The translations under genes and the position numbers were made by a program. From contig JBDSEV010000057.1 of NCBI GenBank assembly GCA_039919885.1, positions 95,279 through 159,278 on the forward strand: 64,000 nucleotides of DNA, read 5' to 3'. The notes below the pieces were generated by a model that did not search any database, was not told the DNA's origin, and saw only the letters and a program-made list of their open reading frames with translations. This stretch comes from JACMLD01 sp039919885. Lineage in GTDB: Bacteria > Bacteroidota > Bacteroidia > Chitinophagales > Chitinophagaceae. Below, in pieces: positions 8,481 to 17,872 of this stretch; position 1 is the first letter of the stretch; every line of letters begins with the position of its first letter.

Positions 8481-10268
8481 ATGAGATATCAATATAACGG
8501 CCTTTATATATTGTTTGCGTTGTTTTTTTGTGCAGGGTGCAGCAAACAACTGGAGCAATCACCCGTATCCACCGCTTCGCGCGATGTGGTATTTGGCAGC
8601 GAGCAGGGTCTTGCCCTGTATGCCAATTCTTTTTATGAAGGGTTGCCCGCGGGTACCGACATTTACGAAGGGGACAATATGGTAGATTATGGTGCGCGTA
8701 CGCAGGTGCCGGATTTTTTACGCGCGGGTGCTTACGGTCCGCGTCAGAGTACCGGTTGGGACTGGACGCAGTTAAGAAATATCAATTATTTTATTGCCAA
8801 CGCCAAAGATCCCAGGATCAGCGCGGCAGTCAATACCAATTACGTTGCCATTGCCCGTTTTTTCCGTGCCTGGTTTTATTATGAAAAAGTGAAAAGATTT
8901 GGCGACGTGCCATGGATTGGAACACCGATAGAAGTGACAGATACGGTTGGCTTGTTCAAGGGCCGCGACCCGCGCACACTGGTAATGGATTCCGTGCTCG
9001 CAGACCTGGACTTTGCAATAAAAAACATATCACTTACAGAAGACAAGACGCGCACGCTCATTACAAAAAACATAGCGCTTGCATTCAAATCAAGGGTTTG
9101 TCTTTTTGAAGGCACGTTCAGAAAATACCATACAGAACTTGGCCTGCAGGCCACGGCTGCCAAATGGATTTCGGAAGCGGCCACTGCAGCGCAAACGGTT
9201 GTCAGTTCCGGTGCCTTTTCGCTGAACATGGCTCCCGGAACGCTCGGTGCTTACCGTTCACTTTTTATTACGCAGGGAGCACCCGTTACAAATGAAGTAA
9301 TGCTCTCTTATGTGTATAGCAAAGACCTGGCGGTGCTGAACGATGCAACCTGGTGGTGGACCAGCGCTACCTATGGTTCCAGGTTAAGCTTTATCAGAAC
9401 TTTCATCAATACCGTTTTGAAAACTGATGGCACACCATTCACCGACACCCCTGGTTACCAGACCATGCTTTTCCAGGATGAAGTAAAAAATCGTGACGGG
9501 CGTTTGGCGCAGCTGATCAGGATGGGCGATTATAAAAGGTTGAACGGCGGCGCGCTGGTGGCGGCACCTCCTGTGTTCACCTACACATACACCGGTTACC
9601 AGCCGATTAAATGGACATTGGACGATGCTTACTATGAACAAGGTGTTACCGGCGATAACCCGGTGCCCATGATCAGGTATGCAGAAGTATTACTAAACCT
9701 GGCCGAAGCAAAAGCCGAACTGGCTACCCTCACGGACGCCGACTGGGCAAAAACAATTGGCGCGTTGAGACAACGCGCAGGCATTACCGGTGGACTAACA
9801 CTGAAACCCACCGTGGCCGATCCGTACCTGGTAAACAATTATTTTTCCGATATTTCTGATCCCGTTATTTTAGAAATCCGGCGCGAAAGAGGTATTGAAA
9901 TGGCATTTGAAAACCTGCGTTTTCCTGATCTCATCCGTTGGAAAAAAGGCAAACTGCTGGAGCAGGTTTGGAACGGCATTTATGTGCCTGCATTAAACAC
10001 GCCCATGGATTTAAACAATGATGGAAAACCCGATGTGGTTTTTTACAAAGTGATGCCATCACCGGTTATGGCAGGCGTTACTTATATCAACGTAAGCGCA
10101 ACGGTGGGTGGTGCAGCCAACCCGCAGCGGTTGTCGAACGACACTTTCGGTGAATTAACATGGCTTAGTAATGTACCCCGAATCTGGGATGACAAAATGT
10201 ATTACTATCCTATTCCCGAGACCGATCGGTTATTCAATCCAAAACTGGGGCAAAACCCGGGATGGTAA
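8481..10268 (+). CDS. SusD/RagB-family nutrient-binding outer-membrane lipoprotein
   Basis: A 595-aa surface lipoprotein: lipoprotein signal LFALFFCAGC with the lipidated Cys near residue 20, then the SusD-like N-terminal TPR region (about 60-240; AIARFFRAWFYYEKVKRFGDVPW is the family hallmark). The RagB/SusD C-terminal domain (about 320-595) contains EILRRERGIEMAFENLRFPDL-type sequence, here ILEIRRERGIEMAFENLRF, and ends with YYYPIPETDRLFNPKLGQNPGW. It would cap the SusC barrel and capture the substrate. It is co-directional with susC (36-nt gap) and followed 59 nt later by the phosphodiesterase gene, so the three are probably one transcript. Confidence 0.95.
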   Translation: MRYQYNGLYILFALFFCAGCSKQLEQSPVSTASRDVVFGSEQGLALYANSFYEGLPAGTDIYEGDNMVDYGARTQVPDFLRAGAYGPRQSTGWDWTQLRNINYFIANAKDPRISAAVNTNYVAIARFFRAWFYYEKVKRFGDVPWIGTPIEVTDTVGLFKGRDPRTLVMDSVLADLDFAIKNISLTEDKTRTLITKNIALAFKSRVCLFEGTFRKYHTELGLQATAAKWISEAATAAQTVVSSGAFSLNMAPGTLGAYRSLFITQGAPVTNEVMLSYVYSKDLAVLNDATWWWTSATYGSRLSFIRTFINTVLKTDGTPFTDTPGYQTMLFQDEVKNRDGRLAQLIRMGDYKRLNGGALVAAPPVFTYTYTGYQPIKWTLDDAYYEQGVTGDNPVPMIRYAEVLLNLAEAKAELATLTDADWAKTIGALRQRAGITGGLTLKPTVADPYLVNNYFSDISDPVILEIRRERGIEMAFENLRFPDLIRWKKGKLLEQVWNGIYVPALNTPMDLNNDGKPDVVFYKVMPSPVMAGVTYINVSATVGGAANPQRLSNDTFGELTWLSNVPRIWDDKMYYYPIPETDRLFNPKLGQNPGW

Positions 10269-10327
10269 TGTAACGGCCACAGCAGCTACACATCAACGAA
10301 ATAGTAAATATTCTTAAAATTGCACGC

Positions 10328-11629
10328 ATGAGAAAATTGGTTATAGTGTTTGGTTGCCTGTTACTTGCTGCCAACCTTTTTGCCCAGCAAGTAAAGCACG
10401 TGGTATTAATAACGGTAGATGGATTTCGTCCGGATTTTTACCTGGATACCGCCTGGCATGCAGTTAACATCCGCGCGCTTATGAAGGACGGTACCCATGC
10501 CCTGGGACAGAACAGTGTTTTCCCTTCCATGACCTATCCGTCTCATACCACCATAGTAACAGGCGTGCAACCAGCGGTGCATGGGGTATACTTCAATAGT
10601 ATGTTTGAACCTGCAGGATCCACGGGAAAAATATACTGGAATGACAGTTCTATAAAAGTGCCCACGCTATGGAAAGCCGTGCAGGACAAAGGCATGAAAG
10701 CAACTGCTTTGTTCTGGCCCGTATCGGCTGATGCACCGGTATCTTATAATATACCTGACATTGGTAGTATGGGCGAGGCCGTCCGCGAACAATACAGCAA
10801 GCCCGCAGGCTTTCTGAATACGGTAAAGGCCGAAGTGTTTGACGGCGCAGCAAAAATTGAATATGGCAGGGATGTGAACGTGGCTAAAATTGCCGCCTAT
10901 GTCATTAAAAAAGACCAGCCCAACCTGATGACCATCCACTTTTTTTCTGTTGACCATGCAGAGCATATGGATGGACGCGAAGGTCCTGATGTGAAAGAAG
11001 CAATTGCTGGTGCCGACAGTGCGGTGGGTGTGGTAGTAGATGCGTTGAAAGCAGCTGGTATCTGGAACAATACCGTCATCATTGTTACTGGCGACCACGG
11101 TTTTGTAACAGTAAAAACAAGTGTGAGTCCGAATGTGTGGCTGAACAACGCAGGCCTGATGAATGACAATAAGGAAGATTGGAAAGCGCAGTTTTTTTCA
11201 GTAGGCGGATCTGCATGGCTCTACCTCAAAGATAAAAATGATCAAAAAACGCTCGACCAGGTAAAAGGCATATTGGAAAAATTGCCGGAAGATCAGAAAA
11301 AATTATTCCGGGTAATCGATCGGAAACAGCTGGATGCTATTGGTGCCAACCCTGGTGTTGCGCTGGCATTGAGTGGAGAAAACAACGCATCGCTTACCAA
11401 CGCATTTAAGGGTGAAGCGGTAAAACCAGGCAAAGGCGGATCGCATGGATACTTCCCGGATTTCTTTGAAATAAAAACAGGCTTTGTGGCGTATGGTCCT
11501 GGTATTAAGAAGGGAGGTGTTATAAAAGAAATGAATGAACGCGATATAGCGCCAGCGGTTGCGCAATTATTGGGCATCAGCTTTCCATCGGCAGCAGGAA
11601 AAATTCCTGCCGGGTTGCTCGTAAAATAA
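10328..11629 (+). CDS. Secreted alkaline-phosphatase-superfamily phosphodiesterase (NPP type)
   Basis: A 433-aa protein with a clear signal peptide (1-20, LLLAANLFAQ). The nucleotide pyrophosphatase/phosphodiesterase fold is shown by the first metal-site Asp in TVDGFRPDF, the probable nucleophile Thr69 in SMTYPSHTTIVTG, the mid-protein HFFSVDHAEHMDG metal ligands, TGDHGF and, near the end, GSHGYFPDF. NPP enzymes cleave phosphodiester or pyrophosphate bonds through a Thr intermediate with two zinc ions. It should act in the periplasm or at the surface. Its place after SusC/SusD and before a strong terminator suggests it trims phosphate-linked groups from the imported substrate. Confidence 0.9.
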   Translation: MRKLVIVFGCLLLAANLFAQQVKHVVLITVDGFRPDFYLDTAWHAVNIRALMKDGTHALGQNSVFPSMTYPSHTTIVTGVQPAVHGVYFNSMFEPAGSTGKIYWNDSSIKVPTLWKAVQDKGMKATALFWPVSADAPVSYNIPDIGSMGEAVREQYSKPAGFLNTVKAEVFDGAAKIEYGRDVNVAKIAAYVIKKDQPNLMTIHFFSVDHAEHMDGREGPDVKEAIAGADSAVGVVVDALKAAGIWNNTVIIVTGDHGFVTVKTSVSPNVWLNNAGLMNDNKEDWKAQFFSVGGSAWLYLKDKNDQKTLDQVKGILEKLPEDQKKLFRVIDRKQLDAIGANPGVALALSGENNASLTNAFKGEAVKPGKGGSHGYFPDFFEIKTGFVAYGPGIKKGGVIKEMNERDIAPAVAQLLGISFPSAAGKIPAGLLVK

Positions 11630-11689
11630 GATCGCTAAAGCTGGTCCATGGTAAGTTAGCATTGACTGAAAGGGCACTGGCAATAGGCT

Positions 11690-11726
11690 GGCGGTTTATA
11701 GAATTCTTATAAGCCGCCTTTTTTTC
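11690..11726 (+). terminator. Rho-independent terminator of the SusC/SusD/phosphodiesterase unit
   Basis: GGCGGTTTATA / TATAAGCCGCC forms an 11-bp stem (one T-G wobble) with a short loop, followed by seven T residues on the + strand, 61 nt after the phosphodiesterase stop codon. Confidence 0.85.
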
Positions 11727-11825
11727 AGTCGTTTTAAATTAAACCATTGTTCCTTTTTGTTCAGGAATTTTCTTATTTTAAAGAGTTGAAGTACCCGGCG
11801 CTCACCCTTTATTAATTAGCGAATC

Positions 11826-13994
11826 ATGACCGGACCAACTCAAAAGGCCAGCAGGCGGAAAAAATTATTTTTTCCCATTCTGCTGGTGGTCGTACTGGGT
11901 ATTTTGTTTACTGGCTTTTTCCTGTACCGGTACATCCGGCGGGTATTTCCTGATAGCAGCAGTAATATCAACTGGAGCGAATACAATGGCAGTGGAAACC
12001 GCGATCACTATTCCCCGCTGGACCAGGTCACAAAAGAAAATATTGGCCAATTAAAACTTGCCTGGGTATATGCGTCCGGTGGCGCAGATACGTTGCATAA
12101 CCGCACGCAGATGCAATGCAACCCCGTTATTGTAGACGGCATTCTTTATGGGGTCAACGCCGGTACCCAGGCATTTGCGCTGGACGCTGGCAGCGGCAAG
12201 CCGCTGTGGACAACAAGCATTAGCGGCAATGCCGGCACCCTCAGCCGCGGTATTACTTATTTTGGAGATAGCATCTCCAAAAGGATTTTTTTTGGAGCTG
12301 GCTCATGGTTATATGCTTTTGATGCGCTAACGGGAATCCCTATTCGTAGTTTCGGCGACAGCGGGCGGGTCGATTTAAAGAATGGCGTGGAGCGTGACGG
12401 CGCCGACAATTTTATTTCTTCCAATACGCCCAATACGATTTTTAAAGATCTTATTATAACAGGCGCCCGGGTATCAGAATCAGAAACCGCTTTGCTGGGC
12501 GATATAAGGGCATTCAACGTTTACACGGGCGCATTGGTATGGACCTTTAAAACCATTCCGGAGAAAGGCGATTACGGCTATGAAACCTGGGCGCCCGAAC
12601 CACGGCAGCATTTAGGCGGCGCCAATGCATGGGCAGGAATGGCCATCGACCGGAACCGTGGGATTGTGTATATACCAACGGGTTCTGCTGCGTTTGATTT
12701 TTATGGTGGCAACCGACCCGGCAATAATCTTTTTGCTAATTGTTTACTGGCATTGGACGCGGCCACCGGCAAACGCCTTTGGCACTTCCAATTGGTGCAC
12801 CATGATATATGGGACCGGGATCCCCCAGCACCGCCCAACCTGGTAACGGTTACACGCAATGGAAAAAAGATCGACGCGGTAGCGCAGGTTACAAAACAGG
12901 GAACTATTTTTCTATTCGACCGGGTGAGCGGCGAACCGGTGTTCCCGATTGAAGAAAAATCTTTTCCTGGCCGTGGCGTTGCAGGTGAGCAGCCCAGTGC
13001 CACACAACCTGTACCGTTGAAGCCCCTGCCTTTTACCAGGCAAAGTTTTACGGAAAAAGATTTCAGCCCATTTGCAGCTGGCAAAGATTCCCTGGTGCGT
13101 CTTTTGCGGGAGGCCGTTACTGGTAGCGCATATATTCCGGTTACCGATAAAATGACTATTTTTTTTCCGGGTACCGATGGTGGTGCGCAATGGGGCGGTG
13201 CGGCATCAGACCCGGCGGGTATACTCTACATACCGGCTAAAGAAATTCCCTGTTATACCACGCTGGTGCCCGCGGACAAACCGGGTGACGCTTCCACTGT
13301 AACTGGAGCAATGCTGTATGAATCCTATTGCGCATCGTGCCACGGTAAAGATTTTACCGGTAACCACGATGGTTCCATTCCTTCTTTGGTAAATATTGAA
13401 AAAAGAATAGACTTAAAAACGGTGCAGCAATTACTGGAAACAGGCAAAGGGATGATGCCATCTTTCTCCCATCTTGCACGGGCGCAACGGGATGCCATTG
13501 CAGATTTTGTACTTAATAAAAATACGCGCCAAACCACGCTGGCGGCGGTGGGTCCGCAAAACAAATTACCATACAAACACACCGGCTATAACAGGTGGTA
13601 CGATAGCAATGGCTTTCCGGTGAATACGCCGCCCTGGGGCACACTTACTGCTGTTGATTTAAATACCGGCGAACGGACATGGCAGGTGCCGCTTGGGGAA
13701 TACAAAGCTTTAACGGGAAAAGGAATTCCGGCCACCGGCACCGATAATTATGGCGGCCCCCTGGTAACGGCCAGCGGTATTTTATTTATAGCGGCTTCAA
13801 AAGATGAAAAATTCAGGGCCTTTGACACAGAAACCGGTAAAATAATCTGGGAAGCAACATTGCCCGCTGCCGGTTATGCCTCGCCCAGTACCTATTCCGT
13901 TAATGGCAAACAGTATATTGTAATTGCGTGTGGCGGCGGAAAATTGAATACAAAATCAGGCGATCAATACCTTGCTTTTGCATTGGAAAAATAG
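11826..13994 (+). CDS. PQQ-dependent membrane dehydrogenase with fused cytochrome c domain
   Basis: A 722-aa quinoprotein. One N-terminal membrane anchor (about 14-37, FFPILLVVVLGILFTGFFLY) leaves the rest in the periplasm. The eight-bladed PQQ propeller spans about 50-480 and resumes at 590-722, with repeats such as IFKDLIITGARVSE, MAIDRNRGIVYIPTGS and LDAATGKRLWHFQLVHHDIWDRD, the last typical of membrane glucose dehydrogenases and relatives. A class I cytochrome c (about 490-585) is inserted before the last blades, with haem site CASCH and a likely axial Met in GMMPSFSHL. It would oxidise an alcohol or aldose and pass electrons to the respiratory chain through its own haem. No PQQ synthesis genes are in view. 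Its sugar is unknown; the nearby dehydratase suggests an aldonic-acid route. Confidence 0.9.
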   Translation: MTGPTQKASRRKKLFFPILLVVVLGILFTGFFLYRYIRRVFPDSSSNINWSEYNGSGNRDHYSPLDQVTKENIGQLKLAWVYASGGADTLHNRTQMQCNPVIVDGILYGVNAGTQAFALDAGSGKPLWTTSISGNAGTLSRGITYFGDSISKRIFFGAGSWLYAFDALTGIPIRSFGDSGRVDLKNGVERDGADNFISSNTPNTIFKDLIITGARVSESETALLGDIRAFNVYTGALVWTFKTIPEKGDYGYETWAPEPRQHLGGANAWAGMAIDRNRGIVYIPTGSAAFDFYGGNRPGNNLFANCLLALDAATGKRLWHFQLVHHDIWDRDPPAPPNLVTVTRNGKKIDAVAQVTKQGTIFLFDRVSGEPVFPIEEKSFPGRGVAGEQPSATQPVPLKPLPFTRQSFTEKDFSPFAAGKDSLVRLLREAVTGSAYIPVTDKMTIFFPGTDGGAQWGGAASDPAGILYIPAKEIPCYTTLVPADKPGDASTVTGAMLYESYCASCHGKDFTGNHDGSIPSLVNIEKRIDLKTVQQLLETGKGMMPSFSHLARAQRDAIADFVLNKNTRQTTLAAVGPQNKLPYKHTGYNRWYDSNGFPVNTPPWGTLTAVDLNTGERTWQVPLGEYKALTGKGIPATGTDNYGGPLVTASGILFIAASKDEKFRAFDTETGKIIWEATLPAAGYASPSTYSVNGKQYIVIACGGGKLNTKSGDQYLAFALEK

Positions 13995-14040
13995 CGCGCC
14001 GGTCAGGTGCCATGCTACTACAATAAACTGGTAAATAGCA

Positions 14041-14718
14041 TCAATATTTATTGCCGAGATTGTATTTTTTCCGGTAATACCGATGGGTGAAAATATCTAT
14101 AATAAATATGCTTGCCAGGAACATTCTTGCAATAAATCCACCCAGGTTCCCTGGAAAAATAGGGAGTTTGTGAATGATAATCGCGATACAAAAGCAACCG
14201 ATGGCGATGATAGAGGTGGTCGTTTTATATGATTTTATCCCACGGGGTAACGGTGTATGCAGCGTGTTCTTATCGCCGGTAACGTATCGCCACATCCTGA
14301 TTTGCAGCAGGCCGGAAGCAATTACATTCAAGCAGTAAATAAAAAATGGCTGAAAAAACATATACCTGCTCATAAAAGCAGTGGTAAAAGGCATTATTAC
14401 AATGGTCAGTAAAAAAAATGTATTCAATCGAAGCAGTTTATTGTCATAATCTTTTATAAAATAAAACGTGCTGTGGTGAGAACGCCAATAATTGCCTATT
14501 ACCATAAAGCTGATCAGGAAACCAATGAATTCAGGAATCATTTCATTCATAGCGTGCGGAAATTCCTTGCTGAATTCGGCAGACGAATACGGGAGGACTG
14601 GTATTTTCACTTCAATGATGAGGAGGGTAATGGCAATGGCAAAAACGGCATCAGAAAAAAGGGCTATTCGTTCAAGCTGAAAAATCTCTTTATGGTGCTG
14701 GTCATTGTTGTTAGTCAT
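14041..14718 (-). CDS. TMEM175-like (DUF1211) membrane protein, putative K+ channel
   Basis: A 225-aa integral membrane protein with about six hydrophobic segments. The first holds the family signature RIALFSDAVFAIAITLLIIEVKIP (residues about 17-40), known from bacterial TMEM175 potassium channels, where the FSD motif and helix-1 hydrophobic residues form the pore. Later segments include FIGFLISFMVIGNYW and SIIAIGCFCIAIIIH. It is the only - strand gene in the left sugar region and is divergent from the dehydratase. A perfect TATTTTTG -7 box (14736-14743, - strand) lies about 18 nt upstream of its ATG. The family is well supported; ion selectivity is inferred. Confidence 0.85.
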   Translation of the reverse strand: MTNNNDQHHKEIFQLERIALFSDAVFAIAITLLIIEVKIPVLPYSSAEFSKEFPHAMNEMIPEFIGFLISFMVIGNYWRSHHSTFYFIKDYDNKLLRLNTFFLLTIVIMPFTTAFMSRYMFFQPFFIYCLNVIASGLLQIRMWRYVTGDKNTLHTPLPRGIKSYKTTTSIIAIGCFCIAIIIHKLPIFPGNLGGFIARMFLASIFIIDIFTHRYYRKKYNLGNKY

Positions 14719-14735
14719 CCGTTAATTGTTTGACC

Positions 14736-14743
14736 CAAAAATA
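14736..14743 (-). promoter_or_regulatory. -7 box of the TMEM175-like gene
   Basis: TATTTTTG on the - strand matches TAnnTTTG, about 18 nt upstream of the start codon. A weak TTTAG lies 22 nt further up as a possible -33 element. Confidence 0.5.
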
Positions 14744-14876
14744 ATAGAAAACACGACAATTTGAACTAAACACCAGCATTTGTGCAGCGGTAATAAATAA
14801 AGATCACCAGCATGGCCTGCAAATTTTACCCGGCGATATTAATGTATTGATGGATGCCATAACTTTAAGCCTTCAA

Positions 14877-14906
14877 TTGCGGTACTGCTGCATGCGTTTA
14901 TATTTT
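14877..14906 (+). promoter_or_regulatory. Promoter of the sugar-acid dehydratase gene
   Basis: TTG (14877-14879), a 19-nt spacer and TATATTTT (14899-14906; 7 of 8 to TAnnTTTG), 14 nt upstream of the ATG at 14921. The leader is very short. Confidence 0.5.
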
Positions 14907-14920
14907 ACACAATTATTATT

Positions 14921-16636
14921 ATGGAAAAAAAAGAATTCAGAAGTGCAGGCTGGTTTGGCCGCACCGGTAAAGATGGCCTCATATATCGTTCATGGTTTAG
15001 AAAACAAGGGATACCCGCAGATGAGCTGGCGGGTAAACCAATTATTGGCATCTGTAATACCTGGTCTGAACTCACCCCCTGCAATTCTCATTTCAGGGAG
15101 CTGGCCGAGTTTGTAAAGAAGGGCGTGCTGGAAGCCGGCGGTTACCCAGTTGAATTTCCCGTGATGTCATTGGGTGAAACCATGATGAAACCCACTGCCA
15201 TGCTGTACCGCAACCTTGCCAGCATGGATGTGGAAGAATCCATCCGTGCCAACCCCATGGATGCAGTGGTGTTGCTTTGTGGTTGCGACAAGACCACGCC
15301 CTCGCTGGTAATGGGTGCATGCAGTGTAAACCTGCCCACCATTGTGGTATCGGGCGGACCGATGCTCACCGGCAAATACCGAAACCGCGACATCAGTACC
15401 AGTGACGTGTGGCGTTTCAGTGAAGAATACCGCACCGGTAAAATGACAGATGAAGAAATTACACTTGCAGAAGCGGGCATGTGCCGCAGCGACGGCCATT
15501 GTGCGGTGATGGGTACTGCTTCTACGATGGCATGTATGGTGGAGTCGCTGGGTATTTCGTTGCCACAAAACGCTGCTATACCGGCACCGGATGCTGCAAG
15601 AAAAATTATGGCCCACTTATCTGGCCGCCAGATTGTAAAAATGGCATATGAGAACCGCTGCCTGTCCGATATACTGACCCGCGAAGCATTTGAAAATGCT
15701 ATTATGGTAAATGCTGCCATTGGCGGATCTACCAATTTTGTTATTCATTTGCTGGCAATCGCCGGCCGCATCGGCATCCCGCTCGATCTTTCCGATTTCG
15801 ATAAGTATTCCAATGGCATCCCGCTCATCACCAATCTGCAGCCATCGGGTAAATATTTTATGGAGGATCTGTATTATGCAGGCGGCTTAACTGCCGTTAT
15901 GAACCAGTTGCTCACCCACCTCCACAAAGACTGTATAACGGTCAATGGCAAAACCATTGCCGAGAATTGTACGGATCAACCCAATTACAACGAGTCGGTA
16001 ATTGCTACTATCGACAAACCTTTTAATCCGATTTCCGGGATCATTGTGTTAAAAGGGAATCTTAGCGTAGACGGTGCCGTTATAAAACCATCTGCCGCAA
16101 GCGCACACCTCATGCAACATACCGGGAAGGCCGTCGTATTTGAGGACATCGATGATTATAAACATAAGATAGACGACCTCAATCTCGACTGTGATGAAAA
16201 CAGCATATTGGTTTTAAAAAATGTAGGACCAAAGGGTTACCCGGGTATGCCGGAAGTAGGCAATATGTCCATACCGGCAAGATTGCTCAATAAAGGAATC
16301 ACGGATATGGTTCGTATTTCCGATGGCAGGATGAGTGGCACCGCATTTGGCACGGTAGTGTTGCATGTTTCACCCGAAGCAGCAGCCGGTGGCACACTGT
16401 CTATAATTGAAAACGGGGATATGATCACACTTGACGTTCCTAACCGCGTACTGCATGTAGATCTTACCGATGAAGAAATCAACCGGCGCAAACTTTTAAA
16501 AAAGCAAACTGTTATTTTCCAGGACAGGGGCTATGTACAACTTTACCAACAGCATGTGGAACAGGCTAACCTGGGCGCCGATCTGGATTTTTTGCGTGGC
16601 GCATCAGGGAGCGAAGTAACAAGAGATTCGCATTAA
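14921..16636 (+). CDS. IlvD/Edd-family sugar-acid dehydratase (pentonate/hexonate type)
   Basis: A 571-aa Fe-S dehydratase that removes water from a sugar acid to give a 2-keto-3-deoxy acid. It follows the L-arabinonate/D-xylonate dehydratase branch rather than dihydroxy-acid dehydratase proper: it starts RSAGWFGRTGKDGLIYRSWF and has the three expected cluster cysteines, Cys54 (LTPCNSH), Cys122 (LCGCDKTTP) and Cys194 (RSDGHCAVMGT). The catalytic-serine region GRMSGTAFG is near residue 470. Length is normal for the family (570-595). It starts at ATG 14921, close behind a good promoter. An SDR dehydrogenase follows after 119 nt on the same strand. The exact aldonate cannot be assigned. Confidence 0.92.
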   Translation: MEKKEFRSAGWFGRTGKDGLIYRSWFRKQGIPADELAGKPIIGICNTWSELTPCNSHFRELAEFVKKGVLEAGGYPVEFPVMSLGETMMKPTAMLYRNLASMDVEESIRANPMDAVVLLCGCDKTTPSLVMGACSVNLPTIVVSGGPMLTGKYRNRDISTSDVWRFSEEYRTGKMTDEEITLAEAGMCRSDGHCAVMGTASTMACMVESLGISLPQNAAIPAPDAARKIMAHLSGRQIVKMAYENRCLSDILTREAFENAIMVNAAIGGSTNFVIHLLAIAGRIGIPLDLSDFDKYSNGIPLITNLQPSGKYFMEDLYYAGGLTAVMNQLLTHLHKDCITVNGKTIAENCTDQPNYNESVIATIDKPFNPISGIIVLKGNLSVDGAVIKPSAASAHLMQHTGKAVVFEDIDDYKHKIDDLNLDCDENSILVLKNVGPKGYPGMPEVGNMSIPARLLNKGITDMVRISDGRMSGTAFGTVVLHVSPEAAAGGTLSIIENGDMITLDVPNRVLHVDLTDEEINRRKLLKKQTVIFQDRGYVQLYQQHVEQANLGADLDFLRGASGSEVTRDSH

Positions 16637-16755
16637 AATTATGTTTTGGTTCTGTAGCATTAATAGCATCAACAACGCCATTGCCGTGCAAAATAAGCAA
16701 GTGTTGATTGGGCGGCGTAGGAGCCTCGCCAATTAATACCTAAAACATTCTAACG

Positions 16756-17511
16756 ATGTCCTTTAAAAATAAAACCGCTATTGTAACCGGGGCAGGGCAG
16801 GGGATTGGCTATGAAATTTGCCGGCAGCTGATTGCGGAAGGTGCCAATGTGGTACTCAATGATATTGATGAAGTACTGGCAGCGAGCGCAACTAAACGAT
16901 TAGGTATTGACGGTAGTTGTGTAGCAGTAGCAGGTGATTCCGGCAATATTGACTGTATAAATGACCTGGTGGCTACCGCCGTCAAAAAATTTGGCACATT
17001 GGATATTGCGATTGCCAATGCCGGGATAACGTTGTTCGGTAATTTTTTTGACTATACGCCGGAAGCTTTTGCGAAAGTTATGCAGGTGAACCTCGCCGGC
17101 AGTTTCTTTCTTGCGCAGGCTGCTGCAACGCAAATGAAAGTGCAGTCTAATGGCGGCGCACTATTATTCATGTCATCTGTAACCGGCCACCAGGCCCACA
17201 AAGATTTGGCGGCCTATGGTATGACCAAAGCCGCCCTTGAAATGCTGGCAAAAAGCCTGGTGATAGAACTATCGCAGTTCAAAATAAATGTAAACGCCAT
17301 TGCCCCGGGTGCAACCCTAACAGAGAGGACGCTGGCAGACGACAATTATCAACAGGTCTGGTCTGCACTTACTCCTATGGGTCGACCTGCAAGCACCGCT
17401 GATATCGCCGCTACCGCATTGTTCCTGGTATCTGAGAAGGCAAAACACATTACCGGGCAGAGTATCATTGTAGACGGCGGCTGGACCTGCGTGAGCCCAT
17501 CTCCTTTCTAA
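16756..17511 (+). CDS. SDR-family NAD(P)-dependent dehydrogenase
   Basis: A 251-aa classical short-chain dehydrogenase: nucleotide-binding TGAGQGIG near residue 11, ANAG around 90, catalytic Ser in MSSVTGHQ, the YGMTK Tyr/Lys pair near 155, and the C-terminal ITGQSIIVDGGWTC typical of glucose-1-dehydrogenase/3-oxoacyl reductase-like enzymes. It probably oxidises a sugar or deoxy-keto acid in the route served by the upstream dehydratase, as SDRs often sit beside pentonate dehydratases. It is the last + strand gene of the left region; a perfect 9-bp hairpin follows its stop. Confidence 0.9.
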   Translation: MSFKNKTAIVTGAGQGIGYEICRQLIAEGANVVLNDIDEVLAASATKRLGIDGSCVAVAGDSGNIDCINDLVATAVKKFGTLDIAIANAGITLFGNFFDYTPEAFAKVMQVNLAGSFFLAQAAATQMKVQSNGGALLFMSSVTGHQAHKDLAAYGMTKAALEMLAKSLVIELSQFKINVNAIAPGATLTERTLADDNYQQVWSALTPMGRPASTADIAATALFLVSEKAKHITGQSIIVDGGWTCVSPSPF

Positions 17512-17528
17512 TTAGCCGGCCCTCAACA

Positions 17529-17560
17529 ACCAGGGTGTGGAGTGGAACTGGCACCCTGGT
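17529..17560. terminator. Hairpin after the SDR gene (no T-run); note on 17512-17872
   Basis: ACCAGGGTG / CACCCTGGT is a perfect 9-bp inverted repeat with a 14-nt loop, starting 18 nt after the SDR stop. There is no T-tract, so termination would be atypical; it may instead only protect the 3' end. The remaining bases to 17872 contain one unremarkable - strand frame (74 codons) that I do not accept as a gene. Confidence 0.4.
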
Positions 17561-17872
17561 AGGTATCCTCCTACATGGTATTGAACTTATAATGCCCACC
17601 AGTGATCACGATGCGGCGGGTGCGCAGCTTGTTAAAAAAGACAGTTTAATTTGAAAAGCAAAAAAAAGTAGCGATTCGTCCAGTTTGAATTTTTTCGGGA
17701 CTGCCTTATCAAAAAACTGGATAAGTCGTGCCGCATTGCAGCTGCGTGCCGTGCTGAATTTTACGAAGTCTTCAACGCCTGATACAACCAAAGGCATTCG
17801 TACGAAAGATTTTCCATTTTCATTCTCCAATGAAAAATGATCAGGCGTTGAATGTACACTGCAGGTGTTTTT

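Noticed and set aside
17606..17830. 74-codon - strand frame after the SDR gene
   Set aside because: No promoter-like sequence, no recognisable motif, and it lies in a short gap between convergent genes.
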